Source: Gammaproteobacteria bacterium (GTDB lineage: Bacteria > Pseudomonadota > Gammaproteobacteria > UBA9339). Taken from it: 12,766 nt of DNA. The stretch covers positions 1-12,766 of the forward strand of contig JAHIYS010000068.1 in the NCBI GenBank assembly GCA_018814965.1. The letters run 5' to 3'. Below the pieces are notes generated by a model that was not told the origin of the DNA, searched no databases, and saw only the letters and a program-made list of their open reading frames with translations. The position numbers were made by a program, and so were the translations under genes. The stretch's first letter is position 1. Every line of letters starts with the position of its first letter. Shown here piece after piece: positions 1-7,361 of this stretch.

Positions 1-481
1 ATTAAGAACAGGAAGAGCCAATTCAAGTTTGGTCGAAGGGATTAAAGTTGATCACTATGGTAACGAAACCGCAATAAAAAATGTGGCAAACATTGTGGTA
101 ACTGATTCTCGTACTATAAGTATTACCCCATGGGAAAAGATTATGGTAAAACCAATTGAGAAGGCTATTGCTAGCGCTAATCTTGGTTTGAATCCAGTAA
201 GTGATGCTAATTTAGTAAGAGTTCCTATCCCAGTATTAACCGAAGAACGTCGTAAAGAGATGGTAAAGGTGGTAAAAAGCATCGCTGAAACAGCTCGCAT
301 TTCTGTACGTAATATTCGTCGTGAAGCCATGGACTCTCTCAAGAGCTTACTAAAGAAGAAAGAGATCGATGAAGATATGGATCGTCGCACTCAAGATTCA
401 GTACAGAAAACTACCGATAAGTTTGTCGCCGAAATAGATAAGCTTGCTGCTGTCAAAGAAGCGGAGTTGATGACGGTTTAA
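1..481 (+). CDS. frr: Ribosome recycling factor, 5'-truncated by window edge
   Basis: RRF binds the post-termination ribosome and, with EF-G, splits it so that subunits can be reused. The frame is open from base 2, where it reads LRTGRANSSLVEGI, the RRF pattern near the end of the first helix. So the true start lies upstream of the window, and the ATG-like starts inside it are not the real one. About 159 residues are visible of a family length near 185. The segment PWEKIMVKPIEKAI followed by NLGLNP is a hallmark, as is the charged C-terminal helix (EERRKEMVK and RRTQDSVQ). It lies 36 nt upstream of uppS on the same strand, the usual frr-uppS order. Nothing looks broken. Identification is firm. 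Confidence 0.96.
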   Translation, partial: LRTGRANSSLVEGIKVDHYGNETAIKNVANIVVTDSRTISITPWEKIMVKPIEKAIASANLGLNPVSDANLVRVPIPVLTEERRKEMVKVVKSIAETARISVRNIRREAMDSLKSLLKKKEIDEDMDRRTQDSVQKTTDKFVAEIDKLAAVKEAELMTV

Positions 482-517
482 ATGTCCCTCCTAATTTAGT
501 TAAATAGGCTTTATTTT

Positions 518-1219
518 ATGAAATTACCTCGCCATATTGCAATCATCATGGATGGTAACGGGAGGTGGGCAAGTAAGAGAAATTTGCCAAGAGTTGCCGG
601 GCATAAAATAGGAGCTGATAGTGTTCGTGCTGTAATTAAAGCTTGTCTTGAAAAAGAAATAGAAATTTTAACTTTATTTGCTTTCAGTACTGAAAACTGG
701 GAAAGACCAAAAGAGGAAGTAAATTATTTGATTGGTCACTTATTTATTAGAGCTCTTGAAGATGAAATTGATGAGCTGCATAAAAATGGGATCCAACTGT
801 TGGTAATTGGTGACATCCAAAGACTTGATGCAAAGTTGCGCCAAAAGATTTTAGACGCAGAAAAATTAACAGCTAATAATAGTAAGCTAAAATTGGTTAT
901 TGCTTTGAGTTATAGCGGTCGTTGGGATATTACTCAAGCTGTACGCTCATTGTGTTTTGAGATCGAGACTGGAAAGATAAGCGCTGAAGATATTACGGAT
1001 AAAATGGTTCATGATCATATTTGTTTGCATGACTTGCCTGAGCCAGATTTACTCATACGTACTAGTGGTGAACAGAGGATAAGTAATTTCATGCTTTGGC
1101 AATTGGCATATACAGAGTTGTACTTTACCGATACTTTGTGGCCTGATTTTCGCAAGAAAGCTCTTTTTGAAGCTTTGGATGTGTACGAAGGTAGATGTAG
1201 GCGATTTGGAAAATGTTGA
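518..1219 (+). CDS. uppS: Isoprenyl transferase (undecaprenyl diphosphate synthase)
   Basis: A cis-prenyltransferase that condenses farnesyl diphosphate with isopentenyl diphosphates to give undecaprenyl diphosphate, the lipid carrier for peptidoglycan and O-antigen. It acts at the cytoplasmic face of the inner membrane. The 233-residue protein has HIAIIMDGNGRWA at residues 6-18 with the catalytic Asp12, then LTLFAFSTENWERP, the signature DLLIRTSGEQRISNF, and LWQLAYTELYF plus LWPDF near the end. SYSGRWDI replaces the commoner NYGGRWDI, and RTSGE the commoner RTGGE; both look like tolerated variants. The ATG at 518 starts a few residues before the conserved block, with only a weak ribosome-binding site. 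Its last codons overlap cdsA by 7 nt, implying translational coupling. Confidence 0.97.
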   Translation: MKLPRHIAIIMDGNGRWASKRNLPRVAGHKIGADSVRAVIKACLEKEIEILTLFAFSTENWERPKEEVNYLIGHLFIRALEDEIDELHKNGIQLLVIGDIQRLDAKLRQKILDAEKLTANNSKLKLVIALSYSGRWDITQAVRSLCFEIETGKISAEDITDKMVHDHICLHDLPEPDLLIRTSGEQRISNFMLWQLAYTELYFTDTLWPDFRKKALFEALDVYEGRCRRFGKC

Positions 1220-2043
1220 TAAAACGCATAATAACAGCGGTAATTTTAGGTTCATTAATAATGATAGGGGTTATTTATTTGCCTCCTATTGGGGTTAGTT
1301 TGTTAGCTTTATCAATAGTTCTAATAGGAGCATGGGAGTTTTCCGGATTTTTTAGTAAATGGACCCTAATAGTTAGAATTTCTTTCTTACTAACATTGAT
1401 AGCAATTTCATTTTTAACGCAACTCCTACCTGTTTTGCCAATATTAATTTTAGGTACATTATGGTGGTTGATTGCTCCTTATTTTTTGTGGCGTTATTCG
1501 AGCGCTAAAGATAATTGTTTTACTAAATTAGTTTGGCAGTGGCTGCTTGGCATTATGATTTTTATCCCATGCTGGCTGGGGATAGTTATAATTTATAGAA
1601 ATTTTGGTATGGAGTTTTTGTTTTATTTGTTGGCAACAGTGTGCGCTATGGATATAGGAGCGTATTTTACTGGTAGGCTTTGGGGGAAACATCTATTGGC
1701 GTCAGAAATCAGCCCAAAAAAGACATTTGAAGGGGTATGGGGCGGTGTTTTTGCGGCTTTATTGATTGCAATTGCAGGTGTTTTATGGTTAAAGTTTAAT
1801 CTAATAAAATCAACTGGTATCGGGGTAGATTTTAGTAATTTAAGTAGCATTTCATTTGTAATGTTGACGTTGGTTGCTTGTTTGTGGTCGGTGGTTGGGG
1901 ATCTATTTGAAAGCATGCTTAAGCGGCAAGCTGGAGTCAAGGATAGTGGGGGACTGCTGCCTGGACACGGTGGTGTATATGATAGGGTCGATAGCTTAAC
2001 GGCAGCTATACCAATTTTTGCTTTAGGGCTTTTGTTAATATAA
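1213..2043 (+). CDS. cdsA: Phosphatidate cytidylyltransferase (CDP-diglyceride synthase)
   Basis: CdsA converts phosphatidic acid and CTP to CDP-diacylglycerol, the branch point for phosphatidylethanolamine and phosphatidylglycerol. It is an inner-membrane enzyme. The 276-residue protein is hydrophobic throughout with several predicted membrane segments, beginning IITAVILGSLIMIGVIYL. The C-terminal family signature is complete: S-M-L-K-R, then K-D-S-G-G, then PGHGGVYDRVDS, containing the metal- and substrate-binding Asp residues. The start ATG at 1213 lies inside the end of uppS, a typical coupled arrangement. Only 19 nt separate its stop from bamA; dxr and rseP, which often sit here, are absent. 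Length is normal for the family. Confident call. Confidence 0.96.
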   Translation: MLIKRIITAVILGSLIMIGVIYLPPIGVSLLALSIVLIGAWEFSGFFSKWTLIVRISFLLTLIAISFLTQLLPVLPILILGTLWWLIAPYFLWRYSSAKDNCFTKLVWQWLLGIMIFIPCWLGIVIIYRNFGMEFLFYLLATVCAMDIGAYFTGRLWGKHLLASEISPKKTFEGVWGGVFAALLIAIAGVLWLKFNLIKSTGIGVDFSNLSSISFVMLTLVACLWSVVGDLFESMLKRQAGVKDSGGLLPGHGGVYDRVDSLTAAIPIFALGLLLI

Positions 2044-2062
2044 CGTTTAATGTGGTGAATTT

Positions 2063-4360
2063 ATGACATTACTAAAAAAGATATTATTTGCGGTTTTTAT
2101 ATCAAGCATTTTCTCAATTGCTAGTGCTGAAACATTCGTGATTAAAAAGATAAATGTTCATGGATTGCACCGTATTAGCTTAGGTACGGTATTGAGTTAT
2201 TTAAGCGATCTCCAGGTGAAAGCGGGGGCAAGAATTGATTCTTCCGAAACGCCTGATATTATTCGCGCACTCTATAAGACAGGTTTTTTTAGCGATGTCT
2301 CCGTTGGTTATGTCAATAATTCATTATTAATCAATGTGGTAGAGCGCTCAGTTATTGGAATACTTAATGTTTCAGGCAATCATAAAATCACAAAAAAACA
2401 GTTGATTGATGCTTTAAAGGGTGTGGGAATAGCTGAGGGACAAGCATTAGATCCAGCGGTATTAAATGCCATGAAACAGGCGATTGTTCAGGAATATTAT
2501 AATAAGGGTCTATATGATGCAAAAATAAGCATTGATGTTAAAGCTGCTGAGCGTAGTAGAGTTATAGTTACAATTAGAATTCAAGAGGGACCTGTAGCAA
2601 AGATTAAATCTATCTCTATTGTTGGCAACAAAGCTTTTAGTGAAAGAAAATTACGAAAAGAGTTATCTTTAACCACCACCAAACCTTGGAGTTTTATAAC
2701 CAGCTCTGATCAATACTCAAGTAAGAAGTTAGAAGCTGATTTAGAACGGTTACGTTATTACTATATGGATCGAGGATATTTACATGAAGCTGTAAATTCA
2801 AGCAAAGTATCCATTACTCCTAATAAAAAGGGGATCTATATTGTAATCAATATTACCGAAGGACCACTTTATAGATTAGGTGGTTTTAGCATTGATGGTG
2901 ATTTGATAGGCAAGCGTGCGGAAATATTAAAGTTAATCACAATCAAAGCTGGGGATGTTTTTTCCCGAAAAGATATTATCGATACTCAATCTAAGATCAA
3001 TCTATTTTTAGGTGATTATGGATATGGTATGCCTGATATTAAAGTTGATCCAGATGTTAATGAGAAGAATAAAAAAGTCTGGGTAAAGTTTATAGTTCAC
3101 CCGGGACACCGCTTATATATACATAATATAAGTTTTACTGGTAATTATAAAACTAATGATGATGTTTTACGTAGGGAAATGCGTATCCAAGAGGGAAGCA
3201 TGTTCTCTCTTTCTAAAATTCAAGAATCAAGAAGACAGTTAGCAAATCTGGGATATTTACAAGGCGTTGACTATAAGGTTACACCAGTTGATGATGCTAA
3301 CAATCAAGTTGATTTGCTTTATAATGCAAAAGAAACATCAGCTATTTCAGCTAATTTCCAAGGTGGTTATTCTGATAAAGATGGGTTTATTTATGGCGCC
3401 AGCTTAAATGATCAAAATGTTTTTGGCGCAGGTAAAACCGCATTTATCAGATTTGATAATACGAAAGCCACACAATCTTATGGGCTTGGTTACCGTGATC
3501 CGTATTTTACTCAGAATCATATTGGATTTTCTCTTAATGGGTACTTGAATAAGGTCGATCCTAATAAAATTAACGGGGATCTAAGCTCATATAGGACTAG
3601 TACTTATGGCGCTATAGCTTCTTTTGATGCTCCATTTTCAGATTATACATATGCAAGTTTGGGACTTGGAGTAGAGCATATTAACATTACTTCAGCATCT
3701 AGTCCTAATGATGAGTATGAAGCTTTTTTAAGCAAGCATGGGAAAGTTTATAACCAGCTTAAACTGGTTGCCACCTGGAGCTATAGCAATATGGACCAAG
3801 CTATTTTTCCTACTCAGGGTTTTGCACAATCGATTAATGGCCAACTTTATGGCCCATTAGATCGTAATAGTTTGGAGTTTTATACCATAGATTACCAAGC
3901 ATCTTGGTACCAATCATTATTCAAAGGATTTATCTTCCATACTACGGCAGAAATTGCCTATGGCGATGGAATTGGTAAAACTGGAATATTACCACCGTTT
4001 AAAAACTTTTTTGCTGGTGGTATAGGTTCAGTACGTGGTTTTGAATCAGATAGCTTAACAACGAACAAAGAGGATGCTGATAAAGATCGAGCCATTGGTG
4101 GTAATCTACTTACTCTAGCCAGTGCTAGTATTATAATTCCGACCCCTATGAAGGATACTATACGCCCAAGTATTTTTATTGATGTTGGTAATGTGTATCC
4201 AAACTATTTTAAATTTGAAGATCTAAGAGCATCTTATGGTATACAAATTGAGTGGCGTACTCCGATTGCACCATTAGTATTTAGTTTTGCTAAACCTTTA
4301 AAGAAAAAGTCTTGGGATCGAAAAGATCTTTTCCAGTTTAGTATTAGTACAAGTATTTAA
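2063..4360 (+). CDS. bamA: Outer membrane protein assembly factor BamA
   Basis: BamA is the core of the BAM complex, which folds beta-barrel proteins into the outer membrane. The 765-residue protein starts with a signal peptide (MTLLKKILFAVF..., AxA-type cleavage site IASA just before ETF, after residue 22). A periplasmic part follows with the repeated POTRA pattern (for example INVHGLHRIS, LNVSGNHKITKKQL, ISIVGNKAFSERKL, FSIDGDLIG, ISFTGNYKTNDDVL), five repeats in all. A C-terminal 16-strand-type barrel contains the loop-6 VRGF motif at residues 657-660 within FAGGIGSVRGFES. The protein ends FQFSISTSI, so the last residue is Ile and not the usual aromatic. It is a little shorter than the E. 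coli protein (about 810). skp/ompH, the common next gene, is missing. Identification is firm. Confidence 0.97.
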   Translation: MTLLKKILFAVFISSIFSIASAETFVIKKINVHGLHRISLGTVLSYLSDLQVKAGARIDSSETPDIIRALYKTGFFSDVSVGYVNNSLLINVVERSVIGILNVSGNHKITKKQLIDALKGVGIAEGQALDPAVLNAMKQAIVQEYYNKGLYDAKISIDVKAAERSRVIVTIRIQEGPVAKIKSISIVGNKAFSERKLRKELSLTTTKPWSFITSSDQYSSKKLEADLERLRYYYMDRGYLHEAVNSSKVSITPNKKGIYIVINITEGPLYRLGGFSIDGDLIGKRAEILKLITIKAGDVFSRKDIIDTQSKINLFLGDYGYGMPDIKVDPDVNEKNKKVWVKFIVHPGHRLYIHNISFTGNYKTNDDVLRREMRIQEGSMFSLSKIQESRRQLANLGYLQGVDYKVTPVDDANNQVDLLYNAKETSAISANFQGGYSDKDGFIYGASLNDQNVFGAGKTAFIRFDNTKATQSYGLGYRDPYFTQNHIGFSLNGYLNKVDPNKINGDLSSYRTSTYGAIASFDAPFSDYTYASLGLGVEHINITSASSPNDEYEAFLSKHGKVYNQLKLVATWSYSNMDQAIFPTQGFAQSINGQLYGPLDRNSLEFYTIDYQASWYQSLFKGFIFHTTAEIAYGDGIGKTGILPPFKNFFAGGIGSVRGFESDSLTTNKEDADKDRAIGGNLLTLASASIIIPTPMKDTIRPSIFIDVGNVYPNYFKFEDLRASYGIQIEWRTPIAPLVFSFAKPLKKKSWDRKDLFQFSISTSI

Positions 4361-4372
4361 AATAATAGGCCA

Positions 4373-4402
4373 ACTGCTCTTATCCTTTATTATAAGAGCA
4401 GT
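4373..4402 (+). terminator. Hairpin between bamA and lpxD, without a U-tract
   Basis: A perfect 11-bp inverted repeat (ACTGCTCTTAT and ATAAGAGCAGT) encloses an 8-nt loop, 13 nt after the bamA stop. The sequence downstream is purine-rich (GAGCTAAAAAGAAC) with no run of T on either strand, so it is not a canonical intrinsic terminator. It could attenuate transcription, protect the bamA transcript 3' end, or be an RNA-processing site. It lies in the 113-nt gap that divides the cluster into two parts. Confidence 0.45.
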
Positions 4403-4473
4403 GAGCTAAAAAGAACACGTTGAGGCGTAATTCTTAAGTTGAATACAAATTAATTATTCTAAAGCGATATTTT

Positions 4474-5502
4474 ATGAGCCAGAAAAAATACTCTTTGCGT
4501 TATTTAGCTGAATTCTTAGGTAGTGAGTTCATTGGAAATCCAGATTGTGAGATTGCAGGTATTGGTTCTTTAGCTAGCGCCATCTCAGGTCATATCAGCT
4601 TTCTACAAGATTCGAATTATAAACAATATTTAAATACAACCAAAGCATCAGCTATCATTATAAAGTGTAAAGATCTTGAGCAAAATCAATCCGGAAATTT
4701 TATTATTGCTGATGATCCATACTTGGCTTATGCGAAAATATCAGCGCTTTTTGATGATACACCAGAAGTTATACTTGGTACTCATGCTACAGCTGTAATT
4801 GGTGAGGGATCTGAAATTGCCTCTGGGGTTAGTATTGGACCCTATTGCATTATTGGTCGCAGAGTTATCATTGCTCAAGGAGCTAGAATTGATGGTGCTT
4901 GTGTTATTGGCGATGATGTTGGGATTGGAGAAAATACTAGATTATGCTCCAATGTCACCCTATACCATAAGGTAAAAATTGGTAAGCGTGGATTATTGCA
5001 TAGCGGTGCAGTTATTGGTTCAGATGGTTTTGGTAATGCAAATGAAAAAGGTGTATGGCGTAAAATCTACCAACTAGGAACAGTAATAATTGGTAATGAT
5101 GTAGAGATTGGTGCTAATACGACAATCGATCGTGGCGCCATTGAGGATACAATTATTGATGATGGGGTTAGAATAGACAATCAAGTTCAAATTGGTCACA
5201 ATGTTCACGTTGGGGCGCATACTGCTATCGCTGGTTGTGTTGGCATTGCAGGTAGTACAAAGATAGGGCGCTATTGTATGATTGCTGGTGGAGTGGGTAT
5301 AACTGGACATATAGAAATTGCTGATAGGGTTATTATTACTGGTGGATCCAATCTTGGTAAATCTATCACAGAGTCCGGAGGAATATATGCGTCAGGTATT
5401 CCTGCGATGCCGCATCGCACTTGGTGGAGAATTTTAGCGCGGTTAATAAATCTCGAGGATCTTATGCGTCGAGTAAAAGTTTTGGAGAGAAAACAATTAT
5501 GA
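4474..5502 (+). CDS. lpxD: UDP-3-O-acylglucosamine N-acyltransferase
   Basis: LpxD is the third enzyme of lipid A synthesis. It transfers a 3-hydroxyacyl chain from acyl-ACP to the 2-amino group of UDP-3-O-acylglucosamine, in the cytoplasm. The 342-residue length matches the family. An N-terminal uridine-binding domain (about residues 1-105; note SFLQDSNYKQYL and DDPYLAYAKIS) is followed by a left-handed beta-helix of hexapeptide repeats ([IV]G.... pattern). The catalytic His is His242 in VQIGHNVHVG. A C-terminal helix (LEDLMRRVKVLERK) closes the protein. The start ATG at 4474 gives the expected N-terminus. The stop overlaps the fabZ start as ATGA at 5499-5502. Strong identification. Confidence 0.97.
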   Translation: MSQKKYSLRYLAEFLGSEFIGNPDCEIAGIGSLASAISGHISFLQDSNYKQYLNTTKASAIIIKCKDLEQNQSGNFIIADDPYLAYAKISALFDDTPEVILGTHATAVIGEGSEIASGVSIGPYCIIGRRVIIAQGARIDGACVIGDDVGIGENTRLCSNVTLYHKVKIGKRGLLHSGAVIGSDGFGNANEKGVWRKIYQLGTVIIGNDVEIGANTTIDRGAIEDTIIDDGVRIDNQVQIGHNVHVGAHTAIAGCVGIAGSTKIGRYCMIAGGVGITGHIEIADRVIITGGSNLGKSITESGGIYASGIPAMPHRTWWRILARLINLEDLMRRVKVLERKQL

Positions 5503-5948
5503 GTATAAAAAAAATTCAAGAAATAAAAGAATATATGCCGCATCGTTATCCATTTTTGTTTATAGATAGGGTGCTTGAATTTGAAGCTGGAAAATCAATC
5601 TTGGCTTTAAAAAATGTGAGTGTTAATGAACCGCATTTTAATGGCCATTTTCCCGAGCGTCCAATTATGCCAGGAGTGCTAATGATTGAGGCGTTGGCAC
5701 AAGCAGCAGGTCTTTTGATATTTTATACCAATAACACACGCGCGGATGAAAAAACTAATTGGTATTTCTTGGCTGGAGTTGATAATGCCAGATTTAAACG
5801 CGTTGTTGATCCCGGGGATCAACTTAAGCTGCATGTAGAGGTTGCAAAACAAAAGCGAGATTTATGGGTATTTAATGTTAAAGCCACCGTTGATGATGAG
5901 CTTGCTTGCAGTGCGGAATTATTGCTTGCTAAAGGGGTTTTGAAATGA
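5499..5948 (+). CDS. fabZ: 3-hydroxyacyl-[ACP] dehydratase FabZ
   Basis: FabZ dehydrates 3-hydroxyacyl-ACP to trans-2-enoyl-ACP in fatty acid elongation; it competes with LpxA and LpxD for hydroxyacyl-ACP. The 149-residue protein is a single hot-dog domain. It has MPHRYPFLFIDRV near the start, the active-site His50 in HFNGHFPERP and Glu64 in MPGVLMIEALAQ. The frame is open upstream to 5421, but the ATG at 5499 is preferred: it gives the family-typical N-terminus, a GGAG site lies at 5484-5487, and it makes an ATGA overlap with the lpxD stop. Its own stop overlaps lpxA in the same way. This tight lpxD-fabZ-lpxA order is the classic lipid A unit. Confidence 0.97.
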   Translation: MSIKKIQEIKEYMPHRYPFLFIDRVLEFEAGKSILALKNVSVNEPHFNGHFPERPIMPGVLMIEALAQAAGLLIFYTNNTRADEKTNWYFLAGVDNARFKRVVDPGDQLKLHVEVAKQKRDLWVFNVKATVDDELACSAELLLAKGVLK

Positions 5949-6721
5949 TTGATGATAGGGCTGTAATTGCTAAAGGCGCTAAAATAGCTTCTGATGTAGT
6001 AGTAGGGCCATATACTATTATCGGCGAACATGTCGAAATAGGGGAGGGCTCATGGGTGGGTCCTCATGCAGTAATAGAGGGACGAACCAAAATAGGTAAA
6101 AATAACCAAATTTTTCAGTTTTCATCTATTGGAGCGATTACTCAGGATAAAAAATATCATGGCGAGGATACCTACTTAGAAATAGGTGATGATAATATCT
6201 TTAGAGAATTTTGTAGCGTGCAATTAGCCACAAAACAAGGTGGTGGGATAACGAAAATTGGCAATGATAATCTAATCATGAATTATGTTCATATAGCTCA
6301 CGATTGTATAATTGGCGATCATGTTGTATTAGCCAACAATGCCACATTAGCAGGGCATGTAATTGTTGAAGATCATGTAGGCTTAGGTGGGTTTACTAAG
6401 GTTGCACAATTTAGAAGGCTTGGTAAATACTGCTTTACAATAGGCAATGCCGATATTACTAAAGATGTTTTGCCATATGTAATTGCTGGTGGATCAGTTG
6501 ATAGCGCAAAACTATATGGCCTTAATCTTGTTGGTCTTAAAAGAAATGGTTTTACTGAAGATGCTATTAGAGCATTGAAAACCGCCTATAATATTATCTT
6601 GCGCAAAGGGCTGAAGACTGAGCAAGCAATTGCTGAGCTTGAGATTATGGTTACAGATTGCGCAGAAATACAATCTTTTATTGATATGCTAAAACAAAGT
6701 GAGCATGGTATTTTACGTTAG
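5945..6721 (+). CDS. lpxA: UDP-N-acetylglucosamine acyltransferase
   Basis: LpxA catalyses the first step of lipid A synthesis, the reversible transfer of a 3-hydroxyacyl chain from ACP to the 3-OH of UDP-GlcNAc. It is a cytoplasmic homotrimer. The 258-residue protein is a left-handed beta-helix of hexapeptide repeats from the N-terminus. It contains YVHIAHDCIIGDH with the catalytic His119 (His116 nearby), then LANNATLAGHV. A C-terminal helical part ends in FIDMLKQSEHGILR, the expected family ending. It overlaps fabZ by 4 nt. lpxB, often the next gene, is not present; an accessory region follows instead. No clear terminator hairpin is visible after the stop. Confidence 0.97.
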   Translation: MIDDRAVIAKGAKIASDVVVGPYTIIGEHVEIGEGSWVGPHAVIEGRTKIGKNNQIFQFSSIGAITQDKKYHGEDTYLEIGDDNIFREFCSVQLATKQGGGITKIGNDNLIMNYVHIAHDCIIGDHVVLANNATLAGHVIVEDHVGLGGFTKVAQFRRLGKYCFTIGNADITKDVLPYVIAGGSVDSAKLYGLNLVGLKRNGFTEDAIRALKTAYNIILRKGLKTEQAIAELEIMVTDCAEIQSFIDMLKQSEHGILR

Positions 6722-6788
6722 TCTTGAGAATACCTTAATAATTTTGTAATAAATTAGAAGTAATAAAACAATGTGGGAGTAAAGATAA

Positions 6789-7061
6789 ATGATTTTATTA
6801 ACTAATTCAGAGATATCAATGGTAACAGGCGGCGAGATGGAATGTTATTGTGAGATGCAGACTGGGAATGTATTGGGTGGAGAGATTATAACCAACCGTA
6901 CTGAGTTAGGTGATCTTAATGCAGACATCTGTAAGCAAGCATGTTGTGGTTTTAGGTTTTCCGGTTGGATTTATTCTGGACCAGACGTTGAACTATATAT
7001 GGATGAAATAACTACTGAAGTAAAATCAAGAGAATTGGCCGAAAGCGGTAAGTGTGCGTAG
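6789..7061 (+). CDS. Double-glycine-leader cysteine-rich small secreted protein
   Basis: I do not recognise a named family. The 90-residue product begins with a 15-residue leader, MILLTNSEISMVTGG, that fits the double-glycine consensus position by position: Leu -12, Thr -11, Glu -8, Ile -7, Val -4, Gly -2, Gly -1. Such leaders are cut by C39-peptidase ABC transporters during export of bacteriocins and other small peptides. The predicted mature part is 75 residues, acidic, with six cysteines (19, 21, 48, 52, 53 and 89 of the precursor), including CYC and CKQACC, so disulfides are likely if exported. A GGGAG site at 6775-6779 sits 9 nt before the ATG, supporting the start. It follows lpxA by 67 nt. 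Bacteriocin, toxin or host-directed effector are all possible; no transporter or immunity gene is adjacent. Confidence 0.75.
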   Translation: MILLTNSEISMVTGGEMECYCEMQTGNVLGGEIITNRTELGDLNADICKQACCGFRFSGWIYSGPDVELYMDEITTEVKSRELAESGKCA

Positions 7062-7102
7062 GTCTTAAAAAGTATTTCTAGATCCGAATCCTGATCATAG
7101 GG

Positions 7103-7108
7103 TATAAT
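7103..7108 (+). promoter_or_regulatory. Possible -10 box upstream of the interrupted cyclase gene
   Basis: A perfect TATAAT lies 68 nt before the ATG at 7176. No good -35 hexamer is found at 16-18 nt upstream, so the promoter assignment is weak. A second TATAAT at 7133-7138 also lacks a clear -35 partner. In AT-rich DNA such boxes arise by chance. Confidence 0.25.
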
Positions 7109-7175
7109 ACTGCTTTGATTTGCTAATAATTTTATAATTGTAGCAGGTTTTTGCATAAGGCAAGGAGCAAGTATT

Positions 7176-7304
7176 ATGTTTGATATCAAGGAAAGATTAT
7201 CTATATCTATAAAGAGTTCTATATTTTTTGTAGTAATTTTTTTTAGTCAACAACTTTTGGCAAATAGCGTTACTTGTCCAATTCAAACTGATTTACCGTG
7301 TTAA
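7176..7304 (+). CDS. 42-residue signal/anchor peptide ORF, probable N-terminal piece of the cyclase gene
   Basis: This short reading frame has a strong AAGGAG ribosome-binding site at 7162-7167, 8 nt before the ATG. It encodes a basic N-terminus followed by a hydrophobic stretch (SIFFVVIFFSQQLLA) that looks like a signal peptide or membrane anchor, then NSVTCPIQTDLPC and a TAA stop at 7302-7304. The stop is in the same frame as the cyclase domain, and the frame stays open after it to 7991. The simplest reading is that 7176-7991 was one gene of about 271 sense codons and is now split by one nonsense codon. Alternatively it is a genuine tiny exported peptide with two cysteines. Confidence 0.5.
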   Translation: MFDIKERLSISIKSSIFFVVIFFSQQLLANSVTCPIQTDLPC

Positions 7305-7361
7305 AGAACTTATCTAAATAAGCAAACTTTATGTGCTAAAAAGCTGGAAAGATCGAATCGG

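Noticed and set aside
29..40. Internal start for frr inside the window
   Set aside because: The frame is open and RRF-like back to base 2, so the gene begins before the window.
5421..5498. Longer fabZ start, adding 26 residues
   Set aside because: It overlaps the lpxD coding region heavily, and the extension has no FabZ similarity. The ATG at 5499 has a GGAG site and gives the family N-terminus.
7121..7155. TGCTA/TAGCA stem followed by GGTTTTT as a terminator for the first peptide gene
   Set aside because: Only five outer pairs and poor internal pairing; it also sits just before the ribosome-binding site of the next frame.
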